Below, piece by piece: positions 18,232 through 28,165 of a stretch of 64,000 nt of DNA. Location: NCBI RefSeq assembly GCF_002482975.1, contig NZ_DLHA01000018.1, positions 83,539-147,538 on the forward strand, in the 5' to 3' direction. The notes below the pieces were generated by a model. It was not told where the DNA came from. It worked only from the letters and a program-made list of their open reading frames with translations, and made no database searches. A program made the translations under genes and the position numbers. Position 1 is the stretch's first letter. Each line of letters starts with the position of its first letter. Source of the stretch: Flavobacterium sp. UBA7680. GTDB lineage: Bacteria > Bacteroidota > Bacteroidia > Flavobacteriales > Flavobacteriaceae.

Positions 18232-18678
18232 ATGGCTAACTATTATCCACCCGTAGGTTTTCATTTTCTGGTTGAATTTGATCAACTGGGCACAAAAGAA
18301 AAAGACCATCAATTTCAATCCGTATCAGGACTTTCTGTAGATCTTGAAACGGAAGAAATTGTTGAGGGTGGAGAAAACAGATTCAAACACAAACTTCCCG
18401 TTAAAACCAAATATCCCAATTTGGTTTTAAAAAGGGGGATACTTATTGATTCTGACGTAATTGAATGGTGCAGAAAAGCATTAGAAAATTTCGAGTTTAA
18501 GCCCGTAGATTTAACTGTAAAACTCTTGAATCAGGACCACGAGCCTTTAATGCACTGGAAAGTTATACACGCCTATCCCGTAAAATGGGCAGTTGAAGAT
18601 TTTAGTGCTTTGGAAAGCAAAATTGTTGTTGAAAGCTTTGAGCTTGCTTATAATTATTTCACGCTTCATAAAAAATAA
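18232..18678 (+). CDS. eCIS tube initiator protein (second paralogue)
   Basis: This 148-aa protein is a diverged paralogue of the preceding tube protein, with FHFLVEF and QSVSGLSVDLETEEIVEGGE in the N-terminal strands and ESKIVVESFELAYNYF at the end. It is like Pvc5/Afp5-type proteins, which are thought to start the tube at the baseplate. The gene is 2 bp after the first tube gene and 7 bp before a DUF5908 peptide gene. The assignment as initiator rather than main tube is by gene order. Confidence 0.88.
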   Translation: MANYYPPVGFHFLVEFDQLGTKEKDHQFQSVSGLSVDLETEEIVEGGENRFKHKLPVKTKYPNLVLKRGILIDSDVIEWCRKALENFEFKPVDLTVKLLNQDHEPLMHWKVIHAYPVKWAVEDFSALESKIVVESFELAYNYFTLHKK

Positions 18679-18685
18679 TTTTATC

Positions 18686-18847
18686 ATGCCAATTGAAATC
18701 AAAGAGCTTCACATTAAAATAAACGTGAGCGAAAATTCAAGTTCGGGTGCAAAACCACCTGCTGCATCATCTGCTGCAGAAAAAGATAATGTGGCCGAGT
18801 GTGTCGAGCAAGTAATGAAAATCATTGAACGAAAAAAAGAACGCTAA
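18686..18847 (+). CDS. DUF5908 small eCIS protein
   Basis: The 53-aa product starts MPIEIKELHIKINV and ends with a helix (ECVEQVMKIIERKKER), matching the DUF5908 family of very short proteins found in eCIS clusters between tube and LysM genes. In T4-like terms it lies where Pvc6-type peptides lie. The middle is an Ala/Ser/Pro linker. Start chosen at the ATG at 18686; its stop is one base before the next ATG. Its role in assembly is not known from the sequence. Confidence 0.85.
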   Translation: MPIEIKELHIKINVSENSSSGAKPPAASSAAEKDNVAECVEQVMKIIERKKER

Positions 18848-18848
18848 T

Positions 18849-19544
18849 ATGACAACGACTAATGGTGAATTAAAAAAACTGAAGATCATTGCTTATAGCG
18901 ATCCTCAATTCAACAATCCAATTTCGGATATTGAAGAGTTCATTACTCTGATGAATCCCGAAAAATATACTTTTCATTACAAGATAGAGCAAGATACAAC
19001 GCAAGCTGCCGGAACAAGCAGTCCTGCGCCAAGATTTACAGCAATTGCTCCGGAGGAATTAGAATTGGATTTTGTTTTTGACCGAACAGGTGTTATTGCC
19101 GGCAAGGAAACTACCGAAAATGGTGTTATTGAAGACATTGAGCATTTTAGAAAGGTAATTTTAGAATATAATGGAACTGAACATAAACCAAACTATTTAA
19201 AAATTGCTTGGGGAAGTCTTTTATTTAAAGGATCTCTCACAGAAATGACCATTGAGTATAAACTTTTCAGGCCAGATGGAACACCCATTAGAGCCATTGC
19301 AAAAGGAAAATTTAAAGGAGTTGTTGAGGATGAGTTAAGAGCAAAACAGCAAAACAATCAATCTCCTGATTTAACACATACCAGAATTGTAAAAGCAGGC
19401 GATACGCTTCCTTTAATGTCTTTTAAAATCTATGGCGATTCAAAATATTATCTCGAAGTAGCAAGAGCCAACAAGCTTATCAACTTTAGAAAATTAAAAA
19501 TTGGTCAAAAAATATTTTTCCCTCCTCTACAAAAACAACAATAG
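18849..19544 (+). CDS. eCIS LysM-containing tube-baseplate adaptor (Pvc7-like)
   Basis: The 231-aa product has an N-terminal beta-rich domain (residues about 10-170) and a C-terminal LysM module (about 178-228: RIVKAGDTLPLMSFKIYGD ... LKIGQKIFFPP). This layout matches Pvc7/Afp7 and the gp53-like baseplate adaptors, in which LysM joins the tube to the spike hub rather than binding peptidoglycan. I chose the ATG at 18849, directly after the DUF5908 stop. An earlier in-frame ATG at 18825 would overlap that gene. The stop touches the spike gene's start. Confidence 0.9.
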   Translation: MTTTNGELKKLKIIAYSDPQFNNPISDIEEFITLMNPEKYTFHYKIEQDTTQAAGTSSPAPRFTAIAPEELELDFVFDRTGVIAGKETTENGVIEDIEHFRKVILEYNGTEHKPNYLKIAWGSLLFKGSLTEMTIEYKLFRPDGTPIRAIAKGKFKGVVEDELRAKQQNNQSPDLTHTRIVKAGDTLPLMSFKIYGDSKYYLEVARANKLINFRKLKIGQKIFFPPLQKQQ

Positions 19545-21290
19545 ATGAACAATAGCGGCGTCATACAAACCAGTAAAAGTGCAGATTTAGTAACGCACAA
19601 ACTGCTCATTGAGGGAACTGAGCTGTCTGGTATTTACCAAGTAATGAGCATTGTAGTTCATAATGAAGTGAATAGAATACCGATGGCGCAAATTATTTTG
19701 ACCGATGGAGATGCTGCCGCACGAGATTTTAAATTGAGCAATGAAGATTTGCTCATTCCGGGAAAAAAAATAGAAATAAAAGCGGGCTATCACAGTGACG
19801 AAGAAACTATTTACAAAGGAATAGTGGTGAAACATTCCATAAAAATAAAAGACAATTCATCTCTGTTAATTGTGGAATGCAAAGACGAAGCGGTAAAAAT
19901 GACCATTGGCAGAAAAAGCAAATATTTTTATGACGTAAAAGACAGTGATGCTTTTGAAGACATTATAGGCACTTACGGATTAGAAAAAGATGTGGAAAGC
20001 ACTAATTATAGTCATAAAGAGTTAGTGCAGTACAATACATCTGATTGGGATTTTATCGTGTCTCGTGCACAAGCCAATGGAAAATTATGTTTTGTTGAAA
20101 ACGGCAAAATTTCGATTAAAAAACCAGATTTGGCGTCTGAAGCAGTTGAAACAGTTGCTTTTGGTGCCAGTATGCTCGATTTTGATGCCGAAATTGATGC
20201 TCGAAATCAGTTTGCTAAAGTTTCATCCTACAGCTGGAATGCATCCAATCAGGAATTATTAGAAATTGAAGCCAAAGATCCCAGCGTGAGCCTAAACGGA
20301 AATTTATCTCCTTCGGATTTATCCGATATAGTAAAACTGGAAAATTTAGAATTACGTCACGGCGGTCATGTTACCGATACTGAATTACAGGATTGGGCCG
20401 ATGCAAAATTATTATTTCAACAACTATCAAAAGTTCGCGGAAGAGTCAAATTTCAAGGCATTCCTGAAGTAAAACCTAACACGATTATTACGCTTGAAGG
20501 CGTAGGAGATCGTTTTAATGGCAAAGCATACATTACAGGGGTTTTCCATGAAATTGCAAACGGCAATTGGACTGTAAACGCGCAGTTTGGATTAAATCCG
20601 GAATGGTTTTCTGAAACTTATGATATCAATACACCATCGGCTTCAGGAATAATTCCATCCATAAAAGGGCTTCATATTGGTATTGTAACCCAGCTTCAGG
20701 ACGATCCCGACAGTGAAGACAGAATTTTGGTAAAAATACCCATTATCAATAACGAAGAACAAGGTATTTGGTGCAGAGTTGCTGCCTTAGATGCAGGTGA
20801 TAACAGAGGTACTTTTTTTAGGCCCGAAATTGAAGACGAAGTAATTATTGGCTTCATCAACGAAGATCCCAATGATGCCATTGTATTAGGAATGCTCCAC
20901 AGCAGTGCAAAACCTGCTCCGCTAAAAGCAGCTGACGATAACCATCAAAAAGGGATTTTTACAAGAAGCGAAATGAAAGTGCTCTTTGATGATGATAAAA
21001 AATCAATAGCCATTGAAACTCCCGCAGGAAAAAAAATAACACTCGACGAAGACAAAGGATCGATAGTTATTGAAGACGAAAATTCGAACGTGATTACAAT
21101 TGACAGCGCAGGAATAAAAATGGAAAGTGCGGGCGATATTTCAATAAAAGCAACAGGCGATGTAAAAATTGAAGGAACCAATGTAAATCTAAAAGCAACT
21201 GCTCAATTTAAAGCCGAAGGCAGTGCTGGCGCAGAAATGTCGTCGGCAGCAGTAGCGATTGTAAAAGGAAGCATTGTTCAGATAAATTAA
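19545..21290 (+). CDS. eCIS VgrG-like spike/hub protein (Pvc8-like)
   Basis: This 581-aa protein combines gp27-like hub domains (about residues 1-350) with a gp5-type OB fold near 370-455 (GIVTQLQDDPDSEDRILVKIP, then EDEVIIGFINEDPNDAIVLGML). It ends in a repetitive beta-helix spike (about 480-581) of short I/V-alternating repeats such as DISIKATGDVKIEGTNVNL. It is the Pvc8/VgrG equivalent that forms the centre of the baseplate and the needle tip. The gene directly abuts the LysM adaptor and is followed by PAAR, as expected. Confidence 0.94.
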   Translation: MNNSGVIQTSKSADLVTHKLLIEGTELSGIYQVMSIVVHNEVNRIPMAQIILTDGDAAARDFKLSNEDLLIPGKKIEIKAGYHSDEETIYKGIVVKHSIKIKDNSSLLIVECKDEAVKMTIGRKSKYFYDVKDSDAFEDIIGTYGLEKDVESTNYSHKELVQYNTSDWDFIVSRAQANGKLCFVENGKISIKKPDLASEAVETVAFGASMLDFDAEIDARNQFAKVSSYSWNASNQELLEIEAKDPSVSLNGNLSPSDLSDIVKLENLELRHGGHVTDTELQDWADAKLLFQQLSKVRGRVKFQGIPEVKPNTIITLEGVGDRFNGKAYITGVFHEIANGNWTVNAQFGLNPEWFSETYDINTPSASGIIPSIKGLHIGIVTQLQDDPDSEDRILVKIPIINNEEQGIWCRVAALDAGDNRGTFFRPEIEDEVIIGFINEDPNDAIVLGMLHSSAKPAPLKAADDNHQKGIFTRSEMKVLFDDDKKSIAIETPAGKKITLDEDKGSIVIEDENSNVITIDSAGIKMESAGDISIKATGDVKIEGTNVNLKATAQFKAEGSAGAEMSSAAVAIVKGSIVQIN

Positions 21291-21339
21291 AAACACCTCT
21301 CCATTACTTTCAGTTCAAACTCTTAAATAAAAATAAATT

Positions 21340-21630
21340 ATGGGAGCACCAGCCGCAAGAATTAACGATATGCATGTTTGCCCAATGGTAACAGCAACTG
21401 TTCCTCATGTAGGCGGCCCAATATTGCCGCCAGGCGCACCTACAGTACTGATAGGCGGTCAGCCGGCAGCCTGTTTGGGAGATATGATCACTTGTACAGG
21501 GCCTCCAGATAGTATTATAGCGGGTTCAGCCACAGTGCTTATTGGAGGAAAACCAGCAGCAAGAATGGGAGATTCAACTGCGCATGGCGGAACAATTGTA
21601 ATAGGATGTCCAACCGTTTTAATAGGTTAA
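21340..21630 (+). CDS. PAAR-domain spike tip
   Basis: The 96-aa product is a stand-alone PAAR protein: MGAPAARINDMHVCPM at the start, then two PTVLIGGQPAA / ATVLIGGKPAARMGD repeats typical of the conical PAAR fold. It should sharpen the tip of the VgrG-like spike, with His/Cys residues (H12, C14, and C near 87) able to bind a metal. The gene is 49 bp after the spike gene. No C-terminal toxin extension is present. Confidence 0.94.
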   Translation: MGAPAARINDMHVCPMVTATVPHVGGPILPPGAPTVLIGGQPAACLGDMITCTGPPDSIIAGSATVLIGGKPAARMGDSTAHGGTIVIGCPTVLIG

Positions 21631-21632
21631 TT

Positions 21633-22043
21633 ATGGAAAGTAAAGAAGCTTTTTTAGGTACTGGATGGAGTTTTCCGCCAGAGTTTAAAAAAAACACTAA
21701 AGCAGTCGTCATGACATCTGACGAGGCCGATATTAAAAGCAGTCTGGAGATATTGCTTTCTACCAAAATCGGTGAACGCATTATGCTGCCCAGATATGGC
21801 TGCAATATGGACGAATTACTTTTTGAAACATTAGACAGAACACTTAAAACCTATGTTTCAGAACTAATAAAAACGGCCATTTTATATTACGAACCACGAA
21901 TTGATGTTGACAAAATTGACATTACACAAGGTGATGATTTAGAAGGAGAATTATTAGTCATAATCGATTATAGAATAAGAAGTACAAACTCAAGAAGCAA
22001 TCTAGTTTATCCATTTTACAAAGGAGAAGGCACTAATATTTAA
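21633..22043 (+). CDS. eCIS baseplate protein, GPW/gp25 family (Pvc9-like)
   Basis: The 136-aa product belongs to the gp25/GPW baseplate wedge family: GTGWSFPPEF near residue 12, then SLEILLSTKIGERIMLPRYGC, the characteristic EPR-type motif (YEPRIDVDKI) near 95, and a closing beta strand LVIIDYRIRSTNS. It joins sheath to baseplate. The ATG at 21633 starts 2 bp after the PAAR stop; an in-frame ATG at 21606 would overlap PAAR and is less likely. Confidence 0.92.
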   Translation: MESKEAFLGTGWSFPPEFKKNTKAVVMTSDEADIKSSLEILLSTKIGERIMLPRYGCNMDELLFETLDRTLKTYVSELIKTAILYYEPRIDVDKIDITQGDDLEGELLVIIDYRIRSTNSRSNLVYPFYKGEGTNI

Positions 22044-22056
22044 AAGTTTATAAGCT

Positions 22057-25000
22057 ATGAGTACCAACAGCCAAATAGACAATGTTATTTTTAAAAGAAA
22101 TGGAGTTAATCAGGAAGAACGCTTTAGTGACGCACTAGAGCCGGGCAACCTGAAGCTTCATGATTTTACTATTGAAGACTGGCTGCTATTTGCTTATAAC
22201 TTTGCAAAACAAGTCAACTTTTTCGACACAAATAACGATAAAACTCCAGAAGGCGATTGGCAGGAATTTTTTACCTATTTCGGCTTTTCAAAAAATGATC
22301 ATCCGGATGGTATTCCGAAAAGAACAGAAAAAGAATATGCTGTTTTAAAAGAAAGCATTACCAAAACATTATCTACTTCCAATATCAATCAAGACCTTAC
22401 TCCTCACATGACATTGTTTGTGTGTTTCCTGAAATTATTGGAATTATCCCAAAACAAACTTAATCTTATAACAAAAAAGCATTTAGACTTTTTTTATAAA
22501 GACATACTGCAAATCGAAAAACTGCCTGCAAAAGCAGATAAGGTGAGTATCATTTTTGAGCTTGCAAAAAAAATTGCCGAAGAAAAAATCGCTGTAAATA
22601 CAGAACTTGATGCAGGAAAAGATCACGATGGCAAAAAATTAATATACAAAACCACAGAAGAATTTATTGCCAATAAAGCCAATATAGCGTACCTAAAAAG
22701 TGTATATAATGACATTGATTTAGGCGAAATAAAATACAGCGAAATTGCAAATTCTCTTGACGGAAAAGGAGAACCATTAAAAGAAGACGCTCCATATTGG
22801 TTTCCTTTTGGATATACATCTCATGAAAAAAAATACCCAAAATTAGACGATGCCAAATTAGGTTTTGCAATAGCTTCAGAATTATTTAATCTTAAAGAAG
22901 GCGATAGAAATATTGACATCACAATTACTTTTGATGGAAATTTAACTTTTCCTAATCCATTTAATGTAGATGATCTTTTGAAAAACATCAGCATTCTATA
23001 TAGTGGAAAAAAAGGATGGATTGGAAATTTTAAACTTCGCACAGACGTTGCTTTTAAAAGTGGAACTCAATCTTCCAGCATTGGCGGCAACACATTAAGA
23101 TTGATTTTTCAGATACCAAAAGATGATCCGGCAATTGTGAATTACGACCAGAAAGTTTTAGGCGAATTTTTCTCGACAGAACTTCCTGTAATTCGATTTT
23201 TAATCAATACACAAGATGTAAAAGGGCATACTCTTTTTAGAACTTTCGTGACAAAAACAATCACCAGCATTACTTCAAAAGTTGAGGTTAAAGATGTAAA
23301 ATCTCTTTTATTAGAAAGTGATACCGGCCTGCTTAATGCTGCAAAACCCTTTTTTCCTTTTACAACTCAACCCGAAAAAAACAGCTCCTTTATAATAAAC
23401 TATCCCGAAATCTTTTCTAAAAAATGGACAGATGCAGATATTAACATCAAGTGGAAAAACACTCCATTATCATTTGAAACTCATTACGCAGCCTACAAAA
23501 AAAGTTTTCTTGAAACCATAAGTAAACAGATTTTTCTTGATGGCATTTTCATCAAGGACAGCGTTCCAAAAATAATGAATGCCAACCAGCCTGAAGATGG
23601 AATTGCCAAAAAAATCAATTTGAAAATAAAAGCTCCTGCAGAAACTAACGATTCAATAGAAGCTGTTGCAGAAACAAACGAATCACTTCAAATAAACCCA
23701 GACGGTGCAATTGTTATAGAGAACTATTTTAAAGCAACATTATCTGTTTTAAACAAAGAAGTTTGGGACAATCAAAATACAGCTGTCTTATTATTTGTTG
23801 ATACTGATAAAGATCAAGTATTTGAATCGAATATCAATGTAAAAGGCAGCTATGAACTTGGCAAAAGCGGTCCTATACGATTGACATTAAATCAATCGTT
23901 TTTACATTCGTTATTTCCAAAAATATATACTCTGGCCATAATGAATGTGGCGACAGACCCGGCAACGCCTATTCCAAATGAGCCTTACACACCAGTTGTA
24001 GAAAGCATAAGCCTGAATTATTCTGCTGAAGAAACTACTGATTTCAAAGCTTCTGACTACGAGTCTAACCGAATAATATTGTTTCATGAAGCTCCTTTTG
24101 GTCAGCGTGAAGAGCATTCTTATTTGAAACAACAAGCCATCAATAAAGAAATTTTAGAGACTGGAACGCCAACTACAAATTGTCTGGTTCCGGATTATTG
24201 CGATGGAGGTGAATTTTATGTAGGGCTTCAGGATGCCGAAATACAACAGCAAATTTCATTATTATTTCAAATATTAGAAGGAAGCGAAAATATCAGCGTT
24301 CCCACTTTTACAGGAAAACAAAAAGTAGAATGGTACATATTATGCGATAATTATTGGAAAAATCTGGATAAGGAAATTTTAGCAAATGGTATCGATAACT
24401 TTTTAAAATCGGGTATCGTAAAATTTAGCATTCCAAAACAGGCAACTAATGACAATACTTTGTTTCCAGCCGATACCATTTGGGTAAAAGCAAAAATGCA
24501 CAAAGATTATGATGCCGTTTGCAAAGTTATCGATGTAAAAACTCAGGTTGTTACCGCCCAATTTTTTGACAACAACAACAATTTAGCTCATTTAGACAGC
24601 ACATTGCCTGCCAAAACTATATCTAAATTAATTACCAGAGTTCCACAAATTAAAAGTATTGAACAGCCCTTTAATTCATTTGATGGAAAACCATTGGAAT
24701 CAGACGAATCCTATTATCTCCGTGTAAGTGAACGCTTGCGCCACAAAAACAGAGCTATAACGCTTTGGGATTATGAGCATCTTATTTTACAGGAATTTCC
24801 AAGTGTTTTTAGGGTAAAATGCCTTAACCATACTTTTATTTCGGGCACAAATACCTCATTTTTATCCCCGGGAAAAGTAACGTTGGTAGTAATCCCTGAT
24901 ATTATAGACAAAAATGTATTCGATATTTACGAGCCAAGAGTAAGCACAGCCACATTGAACAGCATAGAAAGTTTTATTAATTCTAAAAATTCAATGCTAG

Positions 25001-25464
25001 TGTCTGCAAAAGTAATTAATCCTGATTATGAAAAAGTTATCATAAAACTGGATGTAAAATTTTACCCGCAGTACGATGAGAATTTTTATAAAAAACAGCT
25101 CAATGAAGACCTTATAAAATTTTTATCGCCTTGGGCATTTGACACCTCTAAGCAAATCATATTCGGGGTTGAACTGCAGCGAAGCATTGTTATAGAATAT
25201 ATTGAAAATTTACATTACGTAGATTTTTTATCTACGCTTGAGATGGCGATCTATATCGATAAGAAAACAGATAAGGAACATCCTAAGCCATTAGAAGATA
25301 CAGAAAACAACAAGGACAATGTACGCTTTTTAGACTTTTTAACTACGCTGTCTCCATCAAGCCCAAAAAACATTTTAGTCTCTGTTAAAAACCACATTAT
25401 CAGTACCAACATAATAACTTGTACAATAACACCCCCAGAAGAACCTGAAAAATGTCAATACTAA
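22057..25464 (+). CDS. eCIS baseplate J-like protein (Pvc11-like)
   Basis: This 1135-aa protein lies directly after gp25 and is the baseplate J/gp6-type wedge component. The C-terminal part has the typical segment ESYYLRVSERLRHKNRA followed by LWDYEHLILQEFPSVFRVKC (about residues 885-930), which marks this class of eCIS baseplate proteins. The rest is large, beta-rich and lacks signal peptides. Its stop overlaps the next start by 13 bp, consistent with fixed stoichiometry with the Pvc12-like protein. Confidence 0.88.
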   Translation: MSTNSQIDNVIFKRNGVNQEERFSDALEPGNLKLHDFTIEDWLLFAYNFAKQVNFFDTNNDKTPEGDWQEFFTYFGFSKNDHPDGIPKRTEKEYAVLKESITKTLSTSNINQDLTPHMTLFVCFLKLLELSQNKLNLITKKHLDFFYKDILQIEKLPAKADKVSIIFELAKKIAEEKIAVNTELDAGKDHDGKKLIYKTTEEFIANKANIAYLKSVYNDIDLGEIKYSEIANSLDGKGEPLKEDAPYWFPFGYTSHEKKYPKLDDAKLGFAIASELFNLKEGDRNIDITITFDGNLTFPNPFNVDDLLKNISILYSGKKGWIGNFKLRTDVAFKSGTQSSSIGGNTLRLIFQIPKDDPAIVNYDQKVLGEFFSTELPVIRFLINTQDVKGHTLFRTFVTKTITSITSKVEVKDVKSLLLESDTGLLNAAKPFFPFTTQPEKNSSFIINYPEIFSKKWTDADINIKWKNTPLSFETHYAAYKKSFLETISKQIFLDGIFIKDSVPKIMNANQPEDGIAKKINLKIKAPAETNDSIEAVAETNESLQINPDGAIVIENYFKATLSVLNKEVWDNQNTAVLLFVDTDKDQVFESNINVKGSYELGKSGPIRLTLNQSFLHSLFPKIYTLAIMNVATDPATPIPNEPYTPVVESISLNYSAEETTDFKASDYESNRIILFHEAPFGQREEHSYLKQQAINKEILETGTPTTNCLVPDYCDGGEFYVGLQDAEIQQQISLLFQILEGSENISVPTFTGKQKVEWYILCDNYWKNLDKEILANGIDNFLKSGIVKFSIPKQATNDNTLFPADTIWVKAKMHKDYDAVCKVIDVKTQVVTAQFFDNNNNLAHLDSTLPAKTISKLITRVPQIKSIEQPFNSFDGKPLESDESYYLRVSERLRHKNRAITLWDYEHLILQEFPSVFRVKCLNHTFISGTNTSFLSPGKVTLVVIPDIIDKNVFDIYEPRVSTATLNSIESFINSKNSMLVSAKVINPDYEKVIIKLDVKFYPQYDENFYKKQLNEDLIKFLSPWAFDTSKQIIFGVELQRSIVIEYIENLHYVDFLSTLEMAIYIDKKTDKEHPKPLEDTENNKDNVRFLDFLTTLSPSSPKNILVSVKNHIISTNIITCTITPPEEPEKCQY

Positions 25465-28154
25465 ACCAACATATCACCATTCCTAAAAAATCAGCAACTG
25501 AGGACGATTTGGATTTCTTTTATTTGAGAAAAAAAGGAATCGAATATATAGAGTCTTTTGGCAGTAAATTTTGGACTGATTTTAATGAGCATGATCCAGG
25601 AATTACGATGCTGGAGATGCTTTGCTACGCCATTTCTGATCTTGGGATGAGACTCAATCTCCCAATAGAAAATATATTAGAATCTAATGACATTAATAAA
25701 GGCATTCCAAAACAGTTTTTTAAAGCCTCAGAAGTATTATCATCAAGTCCAGTCACACAAAATGATTATCGAAAACTATTTATAGACATAAAAGGAGTTA
25801 GAAACTGCTGGCTTGCAAAATATAAAAAAACAGTTTATGTGGACTGCAAAAAAGATAAACTTTCTTATGATATTAAGGATTATGAAAACCTGCCAGATAA
25901 TTTAAGAAAGTCTTTTGAGCTCAATGGTTTATATGATCTTTATGTAGATTTTGAAAGCTCAAAACCTTCAGAAATAGAGGCTGTTAAAGAAAAAATAAGA
26001 AAGCAGTATCATGCAAACAGAAACCTTTGTGAAGATCTTGTTGAGATAAAAAAAGTGGTAGACTACCCTATTAAAATATGTGCAGATATTGAAGTAGATA
26101 CAGAAGCCGATGAAGAACTGGTTCATGCCAATGTCATGGACGCTCTGGAAAGTTACTTATCGACAACGGTCAATTTTTATTCTCTAAAACAAATGATTGA
26201 CAAAGGATATTCAACTTTGGAAATTTTTGACGGCCCAAGTTTAGAAAATGGTTTTATTGATACTAAAGAATTGCTTACAGCTGATTTGAGAAACGAAGTA
26301 CGTCTCTCAGACATTATGAGAATAATAATGTCAGTGCCCGATGTACTTTTAATTAAAGATATTTCTTTAGGAAATTGCGGAGGCGATGATTTGGAAAACA
26401 AATGGCTTATCTGTCTTTCACCTTACCAAAAACCTGTTGTTTGTGCCAAAAGTGTTTTCAATTACAACAAAGGATTATTGCCGCTCAATATCAATCAGGC
26501 TCAGGTAAAAATTTATTTAGACGCCATAAAAGCCGAAAAAGATAAAGCTACAACAAACGCCAGTCAGGATAAAGAATTAGAAATACCAAATGGCGAATAT
26601 CTTAACACCGATTTTTATACCACCATACAAAATGATTTTCCTGAAACCTATGGTATTGGTGAAGTAGGGCTTCCTTCCAGATCATCTGTTGAACGTAAAT
26701 CTAAAGCAAAACAATTAAAAGGATATCTTTTATTTTTTGATCAAATATTAGGAAGTTATTTTAAACAATTAGGCCAGGTAAGCGAATTGCTTTCTGTAAG
26801 CGGTAATTTGTCCCGAACCCTTTTTACGCAAGTCGTTAAAGACATTGAAGGCGCTGATGACATTGTAAACGGATATGAAAATTACAATGATGAAACTATC
26901 ACAGCACTGCTTTTTGATCAGCAGGACAATAATATCGAACGAAGAAATAAAATTTTAGACCACCTTTTGTCCCGTTTTGCCGAAAATTTCTCGGAATACG
27001 TCTTTGTGAACAAAACCATTTATGGAAACACTACAGATCAAGTCGTATTGCGTGACAAAGAAAACTTTTTGAAAGATTATAAAGTCGTAAGCAAAGAGCG
27101 CGGCAATGCTTTTGATTATTACAAACAGCCCATTGCCAATTTATGGGATACCAATAATGTTTCAGGAGCCGAAAAAAGGATTTCAAGACTCATTGGTATT
27201 AAAGATTACAGTCGCAGAAACCTTTCGAATTCGTTTGTCGAAATGTACAATTTTATTGATACCGACAATCAATCTGTTTATAGATGGCGTATTGTAGATA
27301 CTAATAAGGAAATTGTACTTTCTTCAACAGCAGAATATTTCGATACTTCTGCAGCAAATAAAGAACTTTATTTTGCCGTATTGCAAATTATCCAGACTAG
27401 GGAATATAAAATAAAAGAGGCTTTTAAAAACGGAACAATAACAGATTTATCTATTGTTGACAATATTTTAATTCAAAAATCAGATGCCGGAAAATATTCT
27501 TATGACATTATAAACCCCGCAATTAAAGACAAGAAAAATCCAAACCGCATTATTGCCCGCAGATTTGAATACTATACTGATTTGAAGGATTTAGAAAAAT
27601 CGATTCTGGACTTAATTCACTTCATGAAAGAGGATTTTACCGAAGAAGGAATGTTTTTGATAGAACACATGATGCTTCGTCCAGATGTAAATCTAACAAC
27701 CGTAAATCCAGATACGTTCATGCCTATCTGCGCCGATGAGTGCGATAATTGCGAACCAATAGATCCCTACTCCTACCGTGTAAGTGTAGTGCTGCCGGGA
27801 TATACATTGCGATTTGCCAATACCGATTTTAGAAATTATATAGAAAAAATAATTAAGGAAGAATTACCAGCGCACGTTCTGGCAAAAATATGCTGGATTG
27901 GATATAGGGAAAAGGATGTGAAAGACCCTGCAGAAAACCAGCTTGTTCAATTTGAAAAAACATATAAAGACTATTTGTTCGCCAAAACTGATTTGAATCA
28001 AGAACAGCCAGAACCCCAATTAACAAGTTTTATTAAAGCGTTAACTGTTCTGGACAATGTTTACCCAACAGGGCGACTGTTTGACTGCAGCGATGAAAAC
28101 GAGCGATTATCAGATAAAATTATACTAGGAAAAACGAATTTAGGATCACTATAA
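25452..28154 (+). CDS. eCIS baseplate protein (Pvc12-like)
   Basis: This 900-aa protein has the typical Pvc12/gp7-like N-terminus: YLRKKGIEYIESFGSKFW, followed by DFNEHDPGITMLEMLCYAISDLG near residue 45. A second conserved element is KQLKGYLLFFDQILGSYFKQL near 420, and the C-terminal part includes IEHMMLRPD and VVLPGYTLRF. It should pair with the J-like protein to form baseplate wedges. It overlaps that gene by 13 bp and is followed by the PKD-containing protein after 11 bp. Confidence 0.87.
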   Translation: MSILNQHITIPKKSATEDDLDFFYLRKKGIEYIESFGSKFWTDFNEHDPGITMLEMLCYAISDLGMRLNLPIENILESNDINKGIPKQFFKASEVLSSSPVTQNDYRKLFIDIKGVRNCWLAKYKKTVYVDCKKDKLSYDIKDYENLPDNLRKSFELNGLYDLYVDFESSKPSEIEAVKEKIRKQYHANRNLCEDLVEIKKVVDYPIKICADIEVDTEADEELVHANVMDALESYLSTTVNFYSLKQMIDKGYSTLEIFDGPSLENGFIDTKELLTADLRNEVRLSDIMRIIMSVPDVLLIKDISLGNCGGDDLENKWLICLSPYQKPVVCAKSVFNYNKGLLPLNINQAQVKIYLDAIKAEKDKATTNASQDKELEIPNGEYLNTDFYTTIQNDFPETYGIGEVGLPSRSSVERKSKAKQLKGYLLFFDQILGSYFKQLGQVSELLSVSGNLSRTLFTQVVKDIEGADDIVNGYENYNDETITALLFDQQDNNIERRNKILDHLLSRFAENFSEYVFVNKTIYGNTTDQVVLRDKENFLKDYKVVSKERGNAFDYYKQPIANLWDTNNVSGAEKRISRLIGIKDYSRRNLSNSFVEMYNFIDTDNQSVYRWRIVDTNKEIVLSSTAEYFDTSAANKELYFAVLQIIQTREYKIKEAFKNGTITDLSIVDNILIQKSDAGKYSYDIINPAIKDKKNPNRIIARRFEYYTDLKDLEKSILDLIHFMKEDFTEEGMFLIEHMMLRPDVNLTTVNPDTFMPICADECDNCEPIDPYSYRVSVVLPGYTLRFANTDFRNYIEKIIKEELPAHVLAKICWIGYREKDVKDPAENQLVQFEKTYKDYLFAKTDLNQEQPEPQLTSFIKALTVLDNVYPTGRLFDCSDENERLSDKIILGKTNLGSL

Positions 28155-28165
28155 AAACTATTCCC

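Noticed and set aside
19545..21630. Type VI secretion system, based on VgrG and PAAR
   Set aside because: No TssJ/L/M membrane complex, TssB/C pair or ClpV; the sheath is a single phage-like protein and LysM adaptor and tape measure are eCIS parts.
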